Shown here in pieces: positions 26,675-35,502 of a DNA stretch of 64,000 nt (position 1 is the first letter of the stretch; each line of letters starts with the position of its first letter). Source of the DNA: Negativicutes bacterium (GTDB taxonomy: Bacteria; Bacillota_C; Negativicutes; Sporomusales_B; JARLHX01); the NCBI GenBank assembly GCA_031292015.1, contig JARLHY010000008.1, positions 111,136 to 175,135 on the forward strand, in the 5' to 3' direction. A model generated the notes under the pieces. It was not told the DNA's origin and did not search any database. It saw only the letters and a program-made list of their open reading frames with translations. The position numbers and the translations under genes are program-made.

Positions 26675-26944
26675 ATGGCCTGGGTTTATATCATGGAGTG
26701 CTCCGACGGCACGCTGTACACCGGCTGGACCACCGATCTGGTCGAACGGCTGGCCGCCCACAACGCAGGGGCCGGCGCCCGCTACACCCGTGGCCGGGGA
26801 CCGCTGCGGCTGGTGTATCAGGAATGCTGCAGCGACCGCAGTCAGGCTCTGCGCCGGGAATGCGAGATCAAGCGGCTGACCCGTGAGCAAAAACAGCGGC
26901 TGATCGCCGCTGCCAACACAGGAATGGACAAAAAAGACGGCTGA
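26675..26944 (+). CDS. GIY-YIG domain protein (UPF0213/YhbQ-like)
   Basis: 89 residues, a stand-alone GIY-YIG fold: [16 protein letters not shown] (the GIY and YIG positions read VYI and YTG) followed by the catalytic Arg region [19 protein letters not shown]. These small proteins are thought to act on DNA, though their roles are poorly defined. The TGA stop lies in the loop of the terminator that follows. Confidence 0.9.
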   Translation: MAWVYIMECSDGTLYTGWTTDLVERLAAHNAGAGARYTRGRGPLRLVYQECCSDRSQALRRECEIKRLTREQKQRLIAAANTGMDKKDG

Positions 26945-26962
26945 CCAAGTCAGCCGTCTTTT
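26931..26962 (+). terminator. Rho-independent terminator overlapping the GIY-YIG stop codon
   Basis: AAAAGACGGCTGA / TCAGCCGTCTTTT stem with a four-base loop ends in a T-run. The next base begins a family B element. Confidence 0.85.
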
Positions 26963-27162
26963 CAGACCGTTGATAAACTCCCATCTGCTTTGTACCCGTA
27001 AAGGGTAGGCCGTCGCTCTAAACGCTGAAGCGTAAGAGCGACGCACTTGGCCCCACAACCCCATTGCTAGCGTACTTCCCAGTACGCGTCGCTGCTGGGG
27101 TCGTGGGGCCGTCTCGCATCTGGGGATTTCTGAACGGCCTGAAAAATCGGTTTCTCAACAAG
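26963..27162 (+). repeat. Dispersed palindromic element, family B, copy 1
   Basis: 200 bp. It starts CAGACCGTTGATAAAC, contains ACCCGTAAAGGGTAGGCCGTCG, CTTGGCCCCACAACCCATTGC and the mirrored GTCGTGGGGCCG, and ends GAACGGCCTG plus the tail GGTTTCTCAACAAG. It begins immediately after the terminator T-run of the GIY-YIG gene and ends against the DUF4127 gene. Confidence 0.88.
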
Positions 27163-27166
27163 CCGT

Positions 27167-28711
27167 TTATTCCATAGTCACGCTGACTTCGAACATCCTG
27201 TTCCAGGGGAAAGAGACGGTGAACTTGTCGGCCAGGCCGGGAAAGTTGGCGGCGGCGAAGGCCTTCATCCGCTGCTCGGTTTCGGCGGTGAGGCGGGGGG
27301 TCAGGTCATCCAGGTGGACGTAGCTGCCGCCAAAGGGGACGAGCACCGTTTCGGCGACTTCACCGCGGACGTTGGCCTGGTAGGCCCAGTCGTCGAGCAG
27401 CCGCACCGCCAGCAGCCTATTCTTGGCGGCGGGAGAGGTTCTGGCGGCCAGCATCCCCTGGCCGACTGCATAGCCGAGGGTATTGCTGGCGGTGTTCCAG
27501 CCGGAAAAGGCGGCGAGGCGGGGCAGCAGACCGCGCCCGGCCAGTTCGTGCATCAGGGCGTTGTCGGCGCCGTTGGAGAAGGCGATGGAAGCCACGGCGA
27601 CCTGCCGGCCTTCGGCCAGCGCTGCGGCAACCCGGTCGGTGAAGAGCTCGGCGGAAGGCCGGGTTTTATCACGGTTGGCAAGGTCGGCGGCTTCGAGGGT
27701 GATGCCGTTTTCCGGAGTGTTTACCGCCAAGACGAGGTCAGGCTGCCGGGGGGCGGGAAGAACCACTCCGCCGGCGGCGCTGATCTGGTCGATGAGAGTC
27801 TGGCCGATTTCCTTGTCTTCGTAAGTCGGTACGGTTTGGCCGCCGGCGCCGGGAGCATAAACAACCGAAACAACCGGTACCTGGCGGGAAAGGTCGTTGA
27901 TGGCTTTGACGACCAGCAGCATGCCCAACTGGTCGGCGCCGGGAAAACTGGTGTATTTGCTGGCAGGAAACCGCCGGGTATCTTCGGCCAGGTGGCGCGA
28001 TTCCTTGTGGGACTGGGAATAGGGCGAGCAATCGTCGCGGCCCTGGATCAGATAGTCGAAGGTCCCGTTTTTCAGGTGGGCGATGAGGCCGAGATTCATG
28101 TTGTAGTTTTTGTCGCGGCGGGCGAACCAGTCAGCCATCGCCTGGGGTGGAACGATCTGGGTCAGCTTCTGCAGCGTGGCCTGTTCGGCGCGGCTCAGGG
28201 GCTCGGTTTCCTGTTTGTCCTGGAGGGCGGTAATCTGGAAAATGCTCGGGCCGTAGGTTTCGTAGTAGTCGGGTTCGACACCGCCGGCACTGTAGCGCGG
28301 CGTGCGCATAATGGTGCTGTAAACATAGAGCCTGATCCCGGGATTGAGTTCTTTGAGCTCGGCGAATTTGGCCAGCCGGGTTTGGAGAAGGTCTTCAGAG
28401 AAGTGATGAGTCCTGGAAGCAACCAGGCTGCCGTATAAAAGCGAGTCGGCGGAAAGAACGACGGCATCGGCTTCTTTGCAGTGCGTGATGACCCAGTTCC
28501 AGAGAAAGTCCGGGTTGCCGGGATCGGTCCGCCCGGCGATGATGGCCCGCTGCGGAGTAAGGATCTCCATTCCGGCGGCGGCGGCGGTATCGACGACATA
28601 GTCCAAACTTACCGGCCGGTTGTCGGCCGGAACATACAAAACGGTCTGGGCCTGAACAGGCTGAAGGAAAAGCAAGGTCAGCAGCGCGAAGGACAGCAAT
28701 GATTTTTTCAT
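27167..28711 (-). CDS. DUF4127 family secreted protein
   Basis: 514 residues from ATG 28711, which has a GGGGGAA ribosome site. Residues 1-21 are a signal peptide (MKKSLLSFALLTLLFLQPVQA), so the protein is exported. The body begins VLYVPADNRPVSLDYV, the DUF4127 signature, and has further conserved-looking patches (SADSLLYGSLVASR; GADQLGMLLV; NGADNALM). Function unknown. It is monocistronic and flanked by an AraC regulator on the other strand. A long antisense frame across it is a composition artefact. Confidence 0.85.
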   Translation of the reverse strand: MKKSLLSFALLTLLFLQPVQAQTVLYVPADNRPVSLDYVVDTAAAAGMEILTPQRAIIAGRTDPGNPDFLWNWVITHCKEADAVVLSADSLLYGSLVASRTHHFSEDLLQTRLAKFAELKELNPGIRLYVYSTIMRTPRYSAGGVEPDYYETYGPSIFQITALQDKQETEPLSRAEQATLQKLTQIVPPQAMADWFARRDKNYNMNLGLIAHLKNGTFDYLIQGRDDCSPYSQSHKESRHLAEDTRRFPASKYTSFPGADQLGMLLVVKAINDLSRQVPVVSVVYAPGAGGQTVPTYEDKEIGQTLIDQISAAGGVVLPAPRQPDLVLAVNTPENGITLEAADLANRDKTRPSAELFTDRVAAALAEGRQVAVASIAFSNGADNALMHELAGRGLLPRLAAFSGWNTASNTLGYAVGQGMLAARTSPAAKNRLLAVRLLDDWAYQANVRGEVAETVLVPFGGSYVHLDDLTPRLTAETEQRMKAFAAANFPGLADKFTVSFPWNRMFEVSVTME

Positions 28712-28884
28712 GATGATTCCCCCATAATTTGGCGATATATGTTTTATTTTCTGGCCGGCAAGCGGCAAATCCTGCCCCGCAGCCTTCTTTTTAGCCCAGA
28801 CCGCAGGATTCCGGAGGATGCTGCTGGAAAATAAACATAAAACTGCATTGCCTGCGGAGAAAAACGTCAGGGGGTGGGGAGAGA

Positions 28885-29595
28885 GTGGATACGATTCTAT
28901 GTGAGCGGAGAACCTACGCGGATAAGCCGTATACGCATACCCATCCCTACGGCCAACTTATTGTGCCTATCCATGGCAGCTTGTCGGTTACGGTCGGCCA
29001 GGTGAAGACCGGGGAAGAGCAAAGCGTGATATTCATCCCGCCCGAGGCTGCTCATTCGTTTTATGCCAGGACTTCCAACCAGTTTTTCGTGATTGACGCG
29101 CCGCTGGGTTATCTGCCCAGGGACCTGGACGGGTTGCCCCGGTTTTACCCGCTGGACGGCCGCTGGAAGGCCTTAAGGGCCCTGTTGTCCGAAGAGGTGG
29201 GTGATGGGCCTGTTTCGAGTCAGCGGCTGGCAGATCTGTTCCGCTATATTTCAGGATTGCTGGAGGATGGGCAGGATTCGGCTTCGCTGGCGTACATCAG
29301 AGAAAATTTTACAACAAGCCTGACGGTCCAGCGGCTGGCGGAACTGGAACACTTTCATCCCACCTATTATGTGGAGTGGTTCAAGCGCCGGTTCGGCAAG
29401 TCCCCTATTGCTTACATCCGCGACCTGAGGCTGCACAAAGCGAAAGAACTGCTGCAACACACCGCTTTTTCAGTGCTGCAGATTGCCCAGCAGGTCGGCT
29501 ACGAAAATCAGTCGACCCTGACCAGGCTGTTTCGTCAAGACTTGGGTATGACGCCGCGGCAGTACCGGGAAAAAAGCCGAGGACACGGTAAATAA
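28885..29595 (+). CDS. AraC-family transcriptional regulator with N-terminal cupin
   Basis: 236 residues. N-terminal cupin-like sensor (HTHPYGQLIVPIHGSLSV; FIPPEAAHSFYA), then a C-terminal pair of helix-turn-helix motifs (about 135-235) with the family hallmark LLQHTAFSVLQIAQQVGYEN and FRQDLGMTPRQYR. The GTG start follows a GGGGAGAG site. It lies between the DUF4127 gene (opposite strand, divergent) and a DMT exporter 78 bp downstream, either of which could be its target. Confidence 0.9.
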   Translation: MDTILCERRTYADKPYTHTHPYGQLIVPIHGSLSVTVGQVKTGEEQSVIFIPPEAAHSFYARTSNQFFVIDAPLGYLPRDLDGLPRFYPLDGRWKALRALLSEEVGDGPVSSQRLADLFRYISGLLEDGQDSASLAYIRENFTTSLTVQRLAELEHFHPTYYVEWFKRRFGKSPIAYIRDLRLHKAKELLQHTAFSVLQIAQQVGYENQSTLTRLFRQDLGMTPRQYREKSRGHGK

Positions 29596-29672
29596 TAAAC
29601 GAATATAAGTCAAGAAAGCAGGCGGATCTCCTGCTATAATAGCAATGAATTGCCATGCAGGAGGAATGCCGG

Positions 29673-30566
29673 ATGCGAACAGGGGTCAAAGGGGCGGTTT
29701 ATTTATCGGTTGCGGCGAGTATCTGGGGCGGGATGTACATTGCCAGCAAATATACGCTGGCGATGATTCCTCCGTTTACCCTTTTGTTTATCCGCTACTT
29801 TTTGGCTTCGGTCATTTTGGTGGTGTGGTGCCGGCGCAGCCAGGTCGCTATCATGCCCCGGCAAGATCGATGGCTGATGTTTCAGATCGGTTTTATGGGC
29901 TATTTTTTGTCGGTTGCGACGCAGTTTATCGGCACCAAGCTTTCGAGCGCCCACATGGGGGCGGTGATTACGACACTGTCGCCGGTTTTTCAGTCCGGCT
30001 TTGCTATCCTGCTTCTGGGCGAGATGGCGTCAAGGCGGCAGGTGGTGTCTTTGGGGCTGTCCATCATCGGGGTTGCCGTCATAACAAATGCCGTCAGCAT
30101 TCTTCAGCACGAGGCCTTTAATACAGGCAATCTGTTTTTCCTGGTCGCCGCGATTCTGTGGGGCTATTATTCGGTGCTGGCGAAGAAAGCCGACGCCAGT
30201 CAGCCGACGCTGCGAATCACCACCTGGGGCATTCTGGTGGCGACTTTATGCGCCTTGCCGCCGGCGGCAGTCGAGTGGGGCTCCTGGGAAACTTCGGTGC
30301 TGGGGAACGGCATGGTGATTTTCAGTATCCTGTATCTTGCGGCGATATCGACAACAGTGGCCTACTATTGCTGGAATAAAGGCCTGGCCCTGACTACCTC
30401 GCACCAGGCGGGACTTTTCATATTCCTGCAGCCGGTGGTGGGCAGCATACTGGGATATTCGCTGCTGGGGGAGGAACTGTCCCCTTCGTTCTTCGCCGGT
30501 ACGGTACTGATTTTGATCGCGGTGTACCTGAGTATTGCTTCAGGGAAAGAGAAGGCCAATCCTTAA
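29673..30566 (+). CDS. EamA/DMT-family transporter
   Basis: 297 residues with ten predicted membrane helices in two EamA repeats (GAVYLSVAASIWGGMYIASK at the start; a second repeat from about residue 150). Members export amino acids or other metabolites. ATG 29673 is chosen for its AGGAGG site at 29659-29664, and TATAAT at 29635-29640 is a likely -10 box. The MBL hydrolase gene follows 15 bp downstream. Substrate unknown. Confidence 0.88.
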   Translation: MRTGVKGAVYLSVAASIWGGMYIASKYTLAMIPPFTLLFIRYFLASVILVVWCRRSQVAIMPRQDRWLMFQIGFMGYFLSVATQFIGTKLSSAHMGAVITTLSPVFQSGFAILLLGEMASRRQVVSLGLSIIGVAVITNAVSILQHEAFNTGNLFFLVAAILWGYYSVLAKKADASQPTLRITTWGILVATLCALPPAAVEWGSWETSVLGNGMVIFSILYLAAISTTVAYYCWNKGLALTTSHQAGLFIFLQPVVGSILGYSLLGEELSPSFFAGTVLILIAVYLSIASGKEKANP

Positions 30567-30581
30567 CGATAGAGGTGAACT

Positions 30582-31469
30582 ATGAATCTGAACAAAATCA
30601 GGGCAAATACATATTACATCGATGGGGCGGTAAACTTAGGCGTGATAACCAGCGGGAGCGATGCGATGCTGATCGACGCCGCACTTGACGACAGCACTTC
30701 CCGCAAGGTGAGAAGGCTGCTGGAGGAAAACGGGCTGAAGCTGAAGGCGATTATCATCACTCATGCCCATGCGGATCACTGCGGCGGAGCCCCTTATCTG
30801 GTCAAGGCGACAGGGGCAAAGGTTTATGCGGCCATGGGGGAAAAGAGCGTTCTGGAAACGCCGCTGCTTGAACCGGTTTATTTGTTTGGCGGAGCTTATC
30901 CGCCGGCGGCCTTGCGGACGAAATTCTTTCACGCCCCCGGCGTGCTTGTCGACGGGATCGTTGCCCCCGGTGTAACAACGGTGGCAGGCTTCGCCGCCGA
31001 GATCGTCGACCTGAAGGGGCATTCCCTGGACCAAATCGGTGTTGTGTCGGAGGGCGTATTGTTCTGTGCCGACGCGGTTTTTGCCCAGGATGTACTGGAG
31101 AAACACGGAATTCCTCTTCACGCCAGCATCCAGAGTACCCTGGCGGCATTCGAGCGGCTCGAAGCCGGTTTTTACGACTTCTACCTGCCGAGCCACGGCG
31201 CGCTGGTGACGGATATTTCGCCTGTCGTGGCGGCAAACCGGCGGATCGTCGAGGACGTCACAGAGGCTGTGCTGGCTGCCGCCAAAACTCCCTGTTCGAC
31301 CGCTGACATTCTGGCCGCCGTTTGCGCCGGGGCCGGGTACAACATCATGAATACCGGGGCGTATTATTTGACCCATTTGACGGTCATGGCCTACATCGGT
31401 TATCTGCTGGATCAAAACCGTCTGACTGTTTCCTATGAAGACAACCGGCAGTTCTTCTGCCGGGCGTGA
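30582..31469 (+). CDS. MBL-fold metallo-hydrolase
   Basis: 295 residues. Metal-binding motif THAHADHCGG (HxHxDH) near residue 64, with further ligands in the DLKGHSLDQIG, CADAVFAQD and LPSHGALV segments, so a complete dinuclear site is likely. A C-terminal ~70-residue helical extension is present. Glyoxalase-II-like or lactonase-like activity is possible; nothing in the context decides it. Probably co-transcribed with the upstream exporter. Confidence 0.85.
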   Translation: MNLNKIRANTYYIDGAVNLGVITSGSDAMLIDAALDDSTSRKVRRLLEENGLKLKAIIITHAHADHCGGAPYLVKATGAKVYAAMGEKSVLETPLLEPVYLFGGAYPPAALRTKFFHAPGVLVDGIVAPGVTTVAGFAAEIVDLKGHSLDQIGVVSEGVLFCADAVFAQDVLEKHGIPLHASIQSTLAAFERLEAGFYDFYLPSHGALVTDISPVVAANRRIVEDVTEAVLAAAKTPCSTADILAAVCAGAGYNIMNTGAYYLTHLTVMAYIGYLLDQNRLTVSYEDNRQFFCRA

Positions 31470-31584
31470 GCCTGGCGGCAACCTGGGCGAGCGGATTAGA
31501 CAGCACGATTCAGGACGAAAATGGCGCCGGGTTGTGGTATCCTGAAGGCAGAAGGAAAGGGTTTATGGCCCAAGGAGGAGCAAG

Positions 31585-32169
31585 ATGGAAAAACTGGCTG
31601 AGGACATGTTGTGGCAGGCGACTGTCAACAACGACGAGAAGTTCGACGGAAGGTTTTTTTACGCTGTCCGGACGACCCGGATCGTGTGCCGCCCCTCATG
31701 CCGGTCCAAGCCGCCGAGCCGGGAAAATGTCGAGTATTTTACCGACATCGAAGAAGCCGTCAGACACGGGTACCGCCCCTGCAAACGGTGCCGGCCCGAT
31801 TTCGCCGCTCCCTACCGGCCGGAACGGGAAACGGTGGACACGGCCTGCGCCCTGCTGGCTGAGGAATACGCCAACAGCAAAATTCTGGAGGAACTGCCGG
31901 GCCGGGTCGGTGTGAGCAGGTTTCATCTCAGCCGGCTGTTCAAGGCGGTCACCGGGCAGACTCCCAAGGAATATCTGCAGACCGTTCGTCTGGACAGGGC
32001 CAGGGCACTGCTTGAGGAGAGCGAACTCAGCGGCATCCAGGTCTGCTTTGAGGCCGGTTTCAACAGCCTGTCCAATTTCTACGCCCTTTTTCGCACCGCT
32101 ACCGGCCTGTCGCCGCAGGAATACCGGAAGCAGGTCCGGCAGACCGCCGGACCGAACGCACAGAACTGA
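31585..32169 (+). CDS. adaA: Methylphosphotriester-DNA alkyltransferase and AraC-type activator (AdaA)
   Basis: 194 residues: an N-terminal Ada zinc domain with the Cys4 set CRPSC and CKRC, the first of which accepts methyl groups from DNA phosphotriesters, then an AraC helix-turn-helix (FHLSRLFKAVTGQTPKEYLQ; a second helix pair with FEAGFNSLSNFYALFR). Once methylated it activates the alkylation response. The Ogt gene follows by 10 bp, the split Ada arrangement known from Bacillus adaA-adaB. Strong AAGGAGGAG site. Confidence 0.93.
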   Translation: MEKLAEDMLWQATVNNDEKFDGRFFYAVRTTRIVCRPSCRSKPPSRENVEYFTDIEEAVRHGYRPCKRCRPDFAAPYRPERETVDTACALLAEEYANSKILEELPGRVGVSRFHLSRLFKAVTGQTPKEYLQTVRLDRARALLEESELSGIQVCFEAGFNSLSNFYALFRTATGLSPQEYRKQVRQTAGPNAQN

Positions 32170-32179
32170 GGGGATGTTT

Positions 32180-32653
32180 ATGGAGGTTTATACCGCTTAT
32201 TTGGCCAGCGCCATCGGGCCGCTGGAGATTTCCGCCAGCGCGGAGGGGATAACGGCGGTCCGGTTTGTTTCTGAGGCGGCGGCAGCTTCTGACAATTTGC
32301 CGCCCTGCCTTGAGGATGCCCTGCGGCAGTTGGCGGAGTATTTTGCCGGCCGGCGGACCAGTTTTTCCCTGCAACTGGCGCCCCAGGGCACGCCGTTTCA
32401 ACGCCGGGTCTGGGAAAAACTCGGCCAGATCCCTTTCGGCCAGACGATCTCCTACCGTGAGCTGGCGGCGGCGCTGGACAAGCCCCAGGCGGTGCGGGCG
32501 GTGGGCAGGGCCAACGCCACCAACAAATTGAATATCGTCGTCCCCTGCCACCGGGTGATCGGCGCGGACGGTTCTCTGACCGGCTACGGGGGCGGGCTGG
32601 AGCGGAAGGAGTGGCTCATAAGCCACGAACGCCGGGTGGTTTCGGGCTGTTAA
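32180..32653 (+). CDS. ogt: Methylated-DNA-[protein]-cysteine S-methyltransferase
   Basis: 157 residues. Repairs O6-methylguanine by suicidal transfer to Cys in the motif IVVPCHRVIGADG; the FQRRVWEKLGQIPFGQTISY helix-turn-helix region and the final GYGGGLERKEWL are intact. ATG 32180 is chosen over 32174 because of ribosome-site spacing. It pairs with adaA upstream. Confidence 0.95.
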   Translation: MEVYTAYLASAIGPLEISASAEGITAVRFVSEAAAASDNLPPCLEDALRQLAEYFAGRRTSFSLQLAPQGTPFQRRVWEKLGQIPFGQTISYRELAAALDKPQAVRAVGRANATNKLNIVVPCHRVIGADGSLTGYGGGLERKEWLISHERRVVSGC

Positions 32654-33111
32654 AAAAGGCTGATCGTAATTGCTTGCGAGGGCCGCAAAAGTGCCGATCA
32701 AGCGGAGCTCCGGATGAAAGCGCCGTAAGGCCAAGGCCGGCAACACCTAATTTTTCTTTTTCCGGACGGTGACCTTACGACGACTAAGGTGATGATTGCC
32801 AGACGATAGTCTGGCCAGGTTGTAGACAAAGCCCGCTTTTAATCTGTGAGGCAGGAAACGGGAGGGGAATTCCTCCGCTACGGACGATATCCTACGCCGT
32901 TACCGGCAGCAAGGCTGCCGACGGCTGTGGATAAGAGTCCCGCTGCGGAAATCCCCTCCCGTTTCTTCCTTTTGTCTTCACTCTGGCTTGCCAGACGATA
33001 GTCTGGCGATTTTATTTGCGGCAGTTTGGTTGACGAATTAACATATATCGGCAGGAATTGGGCGGAAAAATTTGAAATAAACTAGAAGATCAACACAGGG
33101 GAGGGACGGTT
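32654..33111. repeat. Intergenic family C segment and large palindrome flanked by 20 bp hairpin direct repeats
   Basis: 458 bp without a gene. 32654-32760 shares GCTCCGGATGAAAGCGCCGT-type sequence with 42.7-42.8 kb. TTGCCAGACGATAGTCTGGC occurs exactly at 32796-32815 and again at 32988-33007; each copy is itself a hairpin, and the second is followed by GATTTTATTT like a terminator. Between them lies a large inverted repeat (GGAAACGGGAGGGGA at 32854-32868 with its mirror at 32952-32967). The layout looks like a palindromic insertion that duplicated a terminator hairpin. Confidence 0.7.
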
Positions 33112-33684
33112 TTGCTGCGAATTGGGGTTATAGGCCAATCAGGGGCGGTGAGCGCCGAGGTTTACGATCTCGCCATTGAAGTGGGGCGGGAAATCGCCGC
33201 CAGGGGGGCTGTTGTGCTCACCGGCGGTACCAACGGCGTCATGGAAGCCGTGTCCAAGGGAGCCAAGACGGCTGGCGGCCTTGTTGTGGGGATTTTGCCG
33301 GGGGACCATCTGGATGCCGCCAACAGCTATGTGGATATACCGATTACCACCGGGCTGAGTTTTGATTATCGGAGCCTTATTCTGGTTCATTCCTCGGATG
33401 CGATTATCATGATCGGCGGCGAGAACGGAACTCTCGGCGAGCTTTCCACCGCGTATCTGAACTGCAAACCGATCGTGGTCATTGAGCCTTCGGGCGGCTG
33501 GGCGGCCCGGGTGCGCAGCGTCGCTTACGACGGACTGTATATGGATACCCGCCGGACAGTGAAGCTGGATTACGCCAATACAGCCAAAGAAGCGCTGGAT
33601 GTTATCGTGGCGAAGGCTGGAACCTGCAGTGGCCAGGGGGCGGCCGGAAACGGACCGCAACACGAAGAGAGCGTGCGGCGATGA
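33112..33684 (+). CDS. LOG/SLOG-family protein (TIGR00725-like)
   Basis: 190 residues, Rossmann-like nucleotide-binding fold with an N-terminal GVIGQSGAVS loop, LTGGTNGVMEAVSKGAK and IGGENGTLGELSTAY, the last corresponding to the PGGxGTxxE motif of lysine-decarboxylase-like (LOG) proteins. LOG enzymes release cytokinin bases from nucleotides, but this bacterial subfamily has no firm function. TTG start after GGGGAGGG. It overlaps the next gene by 4 bp. Confidence 0.85.
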   Translation: MLRIGVIGQSGAVSAEVYDLAIEVGREIAARGAVVLTGGTNGVMEAVSKGAKTAGGLVVGILPGDHLDAANSYVDIPITTGLSFDYRSLILVHSSDAIIMIGGENGTLGELSTAYLNCKPIVVIEPSGGWAARVRSVAYDGLYMDTRRTVKLDYANTAKEALDVIVAKAGTCSGQGAAGNGPQHEESVRR

Positions 33685-34160
33685 TTTTAGTCAGTACCTG
33701 TTTACTGGGGATCTTTTCGAAATATGACGGCGGCTCGAATCTGCAGCCGCTGCTGGCAAAATACAGCCATTGCGGCCGATTTCTGCCGGTATGCCCGGAG
33801 CAACTGGGGGGATTGCCCACACCGCGCCACCCGGCCGAGATCGTTGGCGGCTGCGGCGAGGATGTATTGGCCGGGGTCTGCAAGGTGGTCAATCCGGCCG
33901 GCGAAGACCTGAGCAGACCTTTTTGCCGGGGCGCCGAGGAAGTGGCGGCACTGGCGGCGTCTTTTCCGGTCAAGGCCGCGATCCTCAAAGAACGCAGTCC
34001 TTCCTGCGGGGTAAACCGGATTTACGACGGCAGCTTCAGCCATGTCGTTCAGCCGGGCCGGGGGGTTACCGCCGCCAAACTGAAAATGCTGAATATCCCA
34101 TTGTATTCTGAAGAGGATATCACCGAGGAACTGCTGCTAAAACTGCTGGCCGAGAAGTGA
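33681..34160 (+). CDS. DUF523 family protein
   Basis: 159 residues, a complete DUF523 domain: N-terminal VSTCLLG followed by KYDGGSN, then FLPVCPEQLGGLPTPR and a cysteine motif KERSPSCGVNRIYDGSF. The conserved cysteines suggest a metal or Fe-S site, but the function is unknown. ATG overlaps the end of the LOG-family gene (ATGA), so the two are translationally coupled. Confidence 0.88.
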   Translation: MILVSTCLLGIFSKYDGGSNLQPLLAKYSHCGRFLPVCPEQLGGLPTPRHPAEIVGGCGEDVLAGVCKVVNPAGEDLSRPFCRGAEEVAALAASFPVKAAILKERSPSCGVNRIYDGSFSHVVQPGRGVTAAKLKMLNIPLYSEEDITEELLLKLLAEK

Positions 34161-34167
34161 AAATTCT

Positions 34168-34197
34168 GCCCTCCGCGTCAGCGGGGGGTGTTTTTGG
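34168..34197 (+). terminator. Weak rho-independent terminator
   Basis: CCCTCCGC / GCGGGGGG stem followed by TGTTTTTGG, just after the DUF523 stop codon. Confidence 0.6.
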
Positions 34198-34282
34198 GTG
34201 GAATTGAATCTTGGAAATGGTAGGAAATCGGCTCGCAAACGGGAAATAATATCTTAACGATAAGGTTCACAGGAGGAGCATG

Positions 34283-35410
34283 ATGGTTAAACCGGCGGAT
34301 ATGGATAGATATCGCGACAACCTGGAGGAGGAAAAGAACAGCGCGGCGCTTTACCAGGCTCTGGCGGAAAGCGAAAAGGACAGCCGTCTGGCCGAGGTCT
34401 ATCATCGGCTGGCTTTGACCGAGCAGAAACACGCCGGCAACTGGGAGGCCAAGATTACGGCGGCCGGCGGCAAGGTGCCGCCCTTCAGCCTCAGCTGGCG
34501 CACCCGGGCGCTGGTCTGGCTGGCCCGCCGTTTTGGCGTCGATTCGGTGCTGCCCACCCTGTCGGCCTTTGAGCAGACGGCTTCCAACGATTACGCCCAC
34601 CAGCCTGAAGCCGCCGCCATGGTGGCCGACGAACAGTCCCACGCCAGACTGCTGCAGCAGATGAATCGCAGCGGTCAGGGGAAAGGCCTGGAGGGCAGCG
34701 CGGTGGCCAAGCTGGAGGGGCGTCACCGGACCGCCGGGGGCAACGCGCTGCGGGCCGCGGTCCTGGGCGCCAGCGACGGGCTGCTTTCCAATTTCAATCT
34801 GGTGATGGGGGTGGCCGGGGCGGAACTGTCCAACGGCAATATCGTGCTGACCGGTCTTGCCGGGCTGCTGGCGGGAGCGATTTCGATGGCGCTGGGGGAA
34901 TGGATTTCGGTCCAAAGTTCCCGCGAACTTTACGAAAAGCAGATCAACACCGAGCGGGAGGAGATCGCCGCCGTTCCGGAAGAGGAAGTGGAGGAACTGG
35001 TCCTGATTTATCAGGCTCGCGGCCTGGATGACGAGACAGCCCGGATGCTGGCGACAAAACTGATGGCTAATCCTGAGACCGCTTTGGAAACACTGGCCCG
35101 GGACGAACTGGGGATCGATCCGCAGGAGCTGGGGGGCTCGGCCTGGGAAGCGGCAGGCGCCTCTTTTCTGCTTTTTGCCGGCGGCGCGGTGATTCCGGTG
35201 GCGCCGTTTCTGTTCAGCCATGGCAACGCCGCGGTGGTTGCCAGCGCCGGCGCCAGCGCCCTGGGGCTGTTTGTGGTCGGGGCCGCGATTACGCTGTTTA
35301 CCGGCAAACCGGTTCTTTATTCCGGGCTTCGCCAGGTGGCTTTCGGGCTTGCGGCGGCGGCGGTGACTTTCGTGCTCGGCCATCTGATCGGGGTGAATAT
35401 CGCCGGATGA
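34283..35410 (+). CDS. Rubrerythrin-like ferritin domain fused to VIT1/CCC1 iron/manganese transporter
   Basis: 375 residues. Residues ~1-135 form a ferritin-like four-helix domain with Glu/His metal ligands (EEEKNSAALYQAL, LTEQKHAGNWEAK, AAAMVADEQSHARLL). The rest is a VIT1/CCC1 membrane domain with five or so helices (LGASDGLLSNFNLVMGVAGA; LLAGAISMALGEWISV; and a C-terminal three-helix part). VIT1 proteins carry Fe2+ or Mn2+ out of the cytoplasm; the fused ferritin domain probably binds the metal first. ATG 34280 and 34283 are both possible; spacing from AGGAGG favours 34283. Stand-alone gene. Confidence 0.9.
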   Translation: MVKPADMDRYRDNLEEEKNSAALYQALAESEKDSRLAEVYHRLALTEQKHAGNWEAKITAAGGKVPPFSLSWRTRALVWLARRFGVDSVLPTLSAFEQTASNDYAHQPEAAAMVADEQSHARLLQQMNRSGQGKGLEGSAVAKLEGRHRTAGGNALRAAVLGASDGLLSNFNLVMGVAGAELSNGNIVLTGLAGLLAGAISMALGEWISVQSSRELYEKQINTEREEIAAVPEEEVEELVLIYQARGLDDETARMLATKLMANPETALETLARDELGIDPQELGGSAWEAAGASFLLFAGGAVIPVAPFLFSHGNAAVVASAGASALGLFVVGAAITLFTGKPVLYSGLRQVAFGLAAAAVTFVLGHLIGVNIAG

Positions 35411-35502
35411 CGATTCAGGTGCTGAGAAGCGGGTGGAAGGATTAGCGCCGCGGCTGAGAGAAAGAAGCATTAAGGAAATAAAATCGAAGTGAGGGGCTGC
35501 TC

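Noticed and set aside
27314..28438. Long open frame antisense to the DUF4127 gene
   Set aside because: No ribosome site, Gly/Arg/Val-rich composition typical of high-G+C antisense frames; the opposite strand encodes a signal-peptide protein with recognisable motifs.
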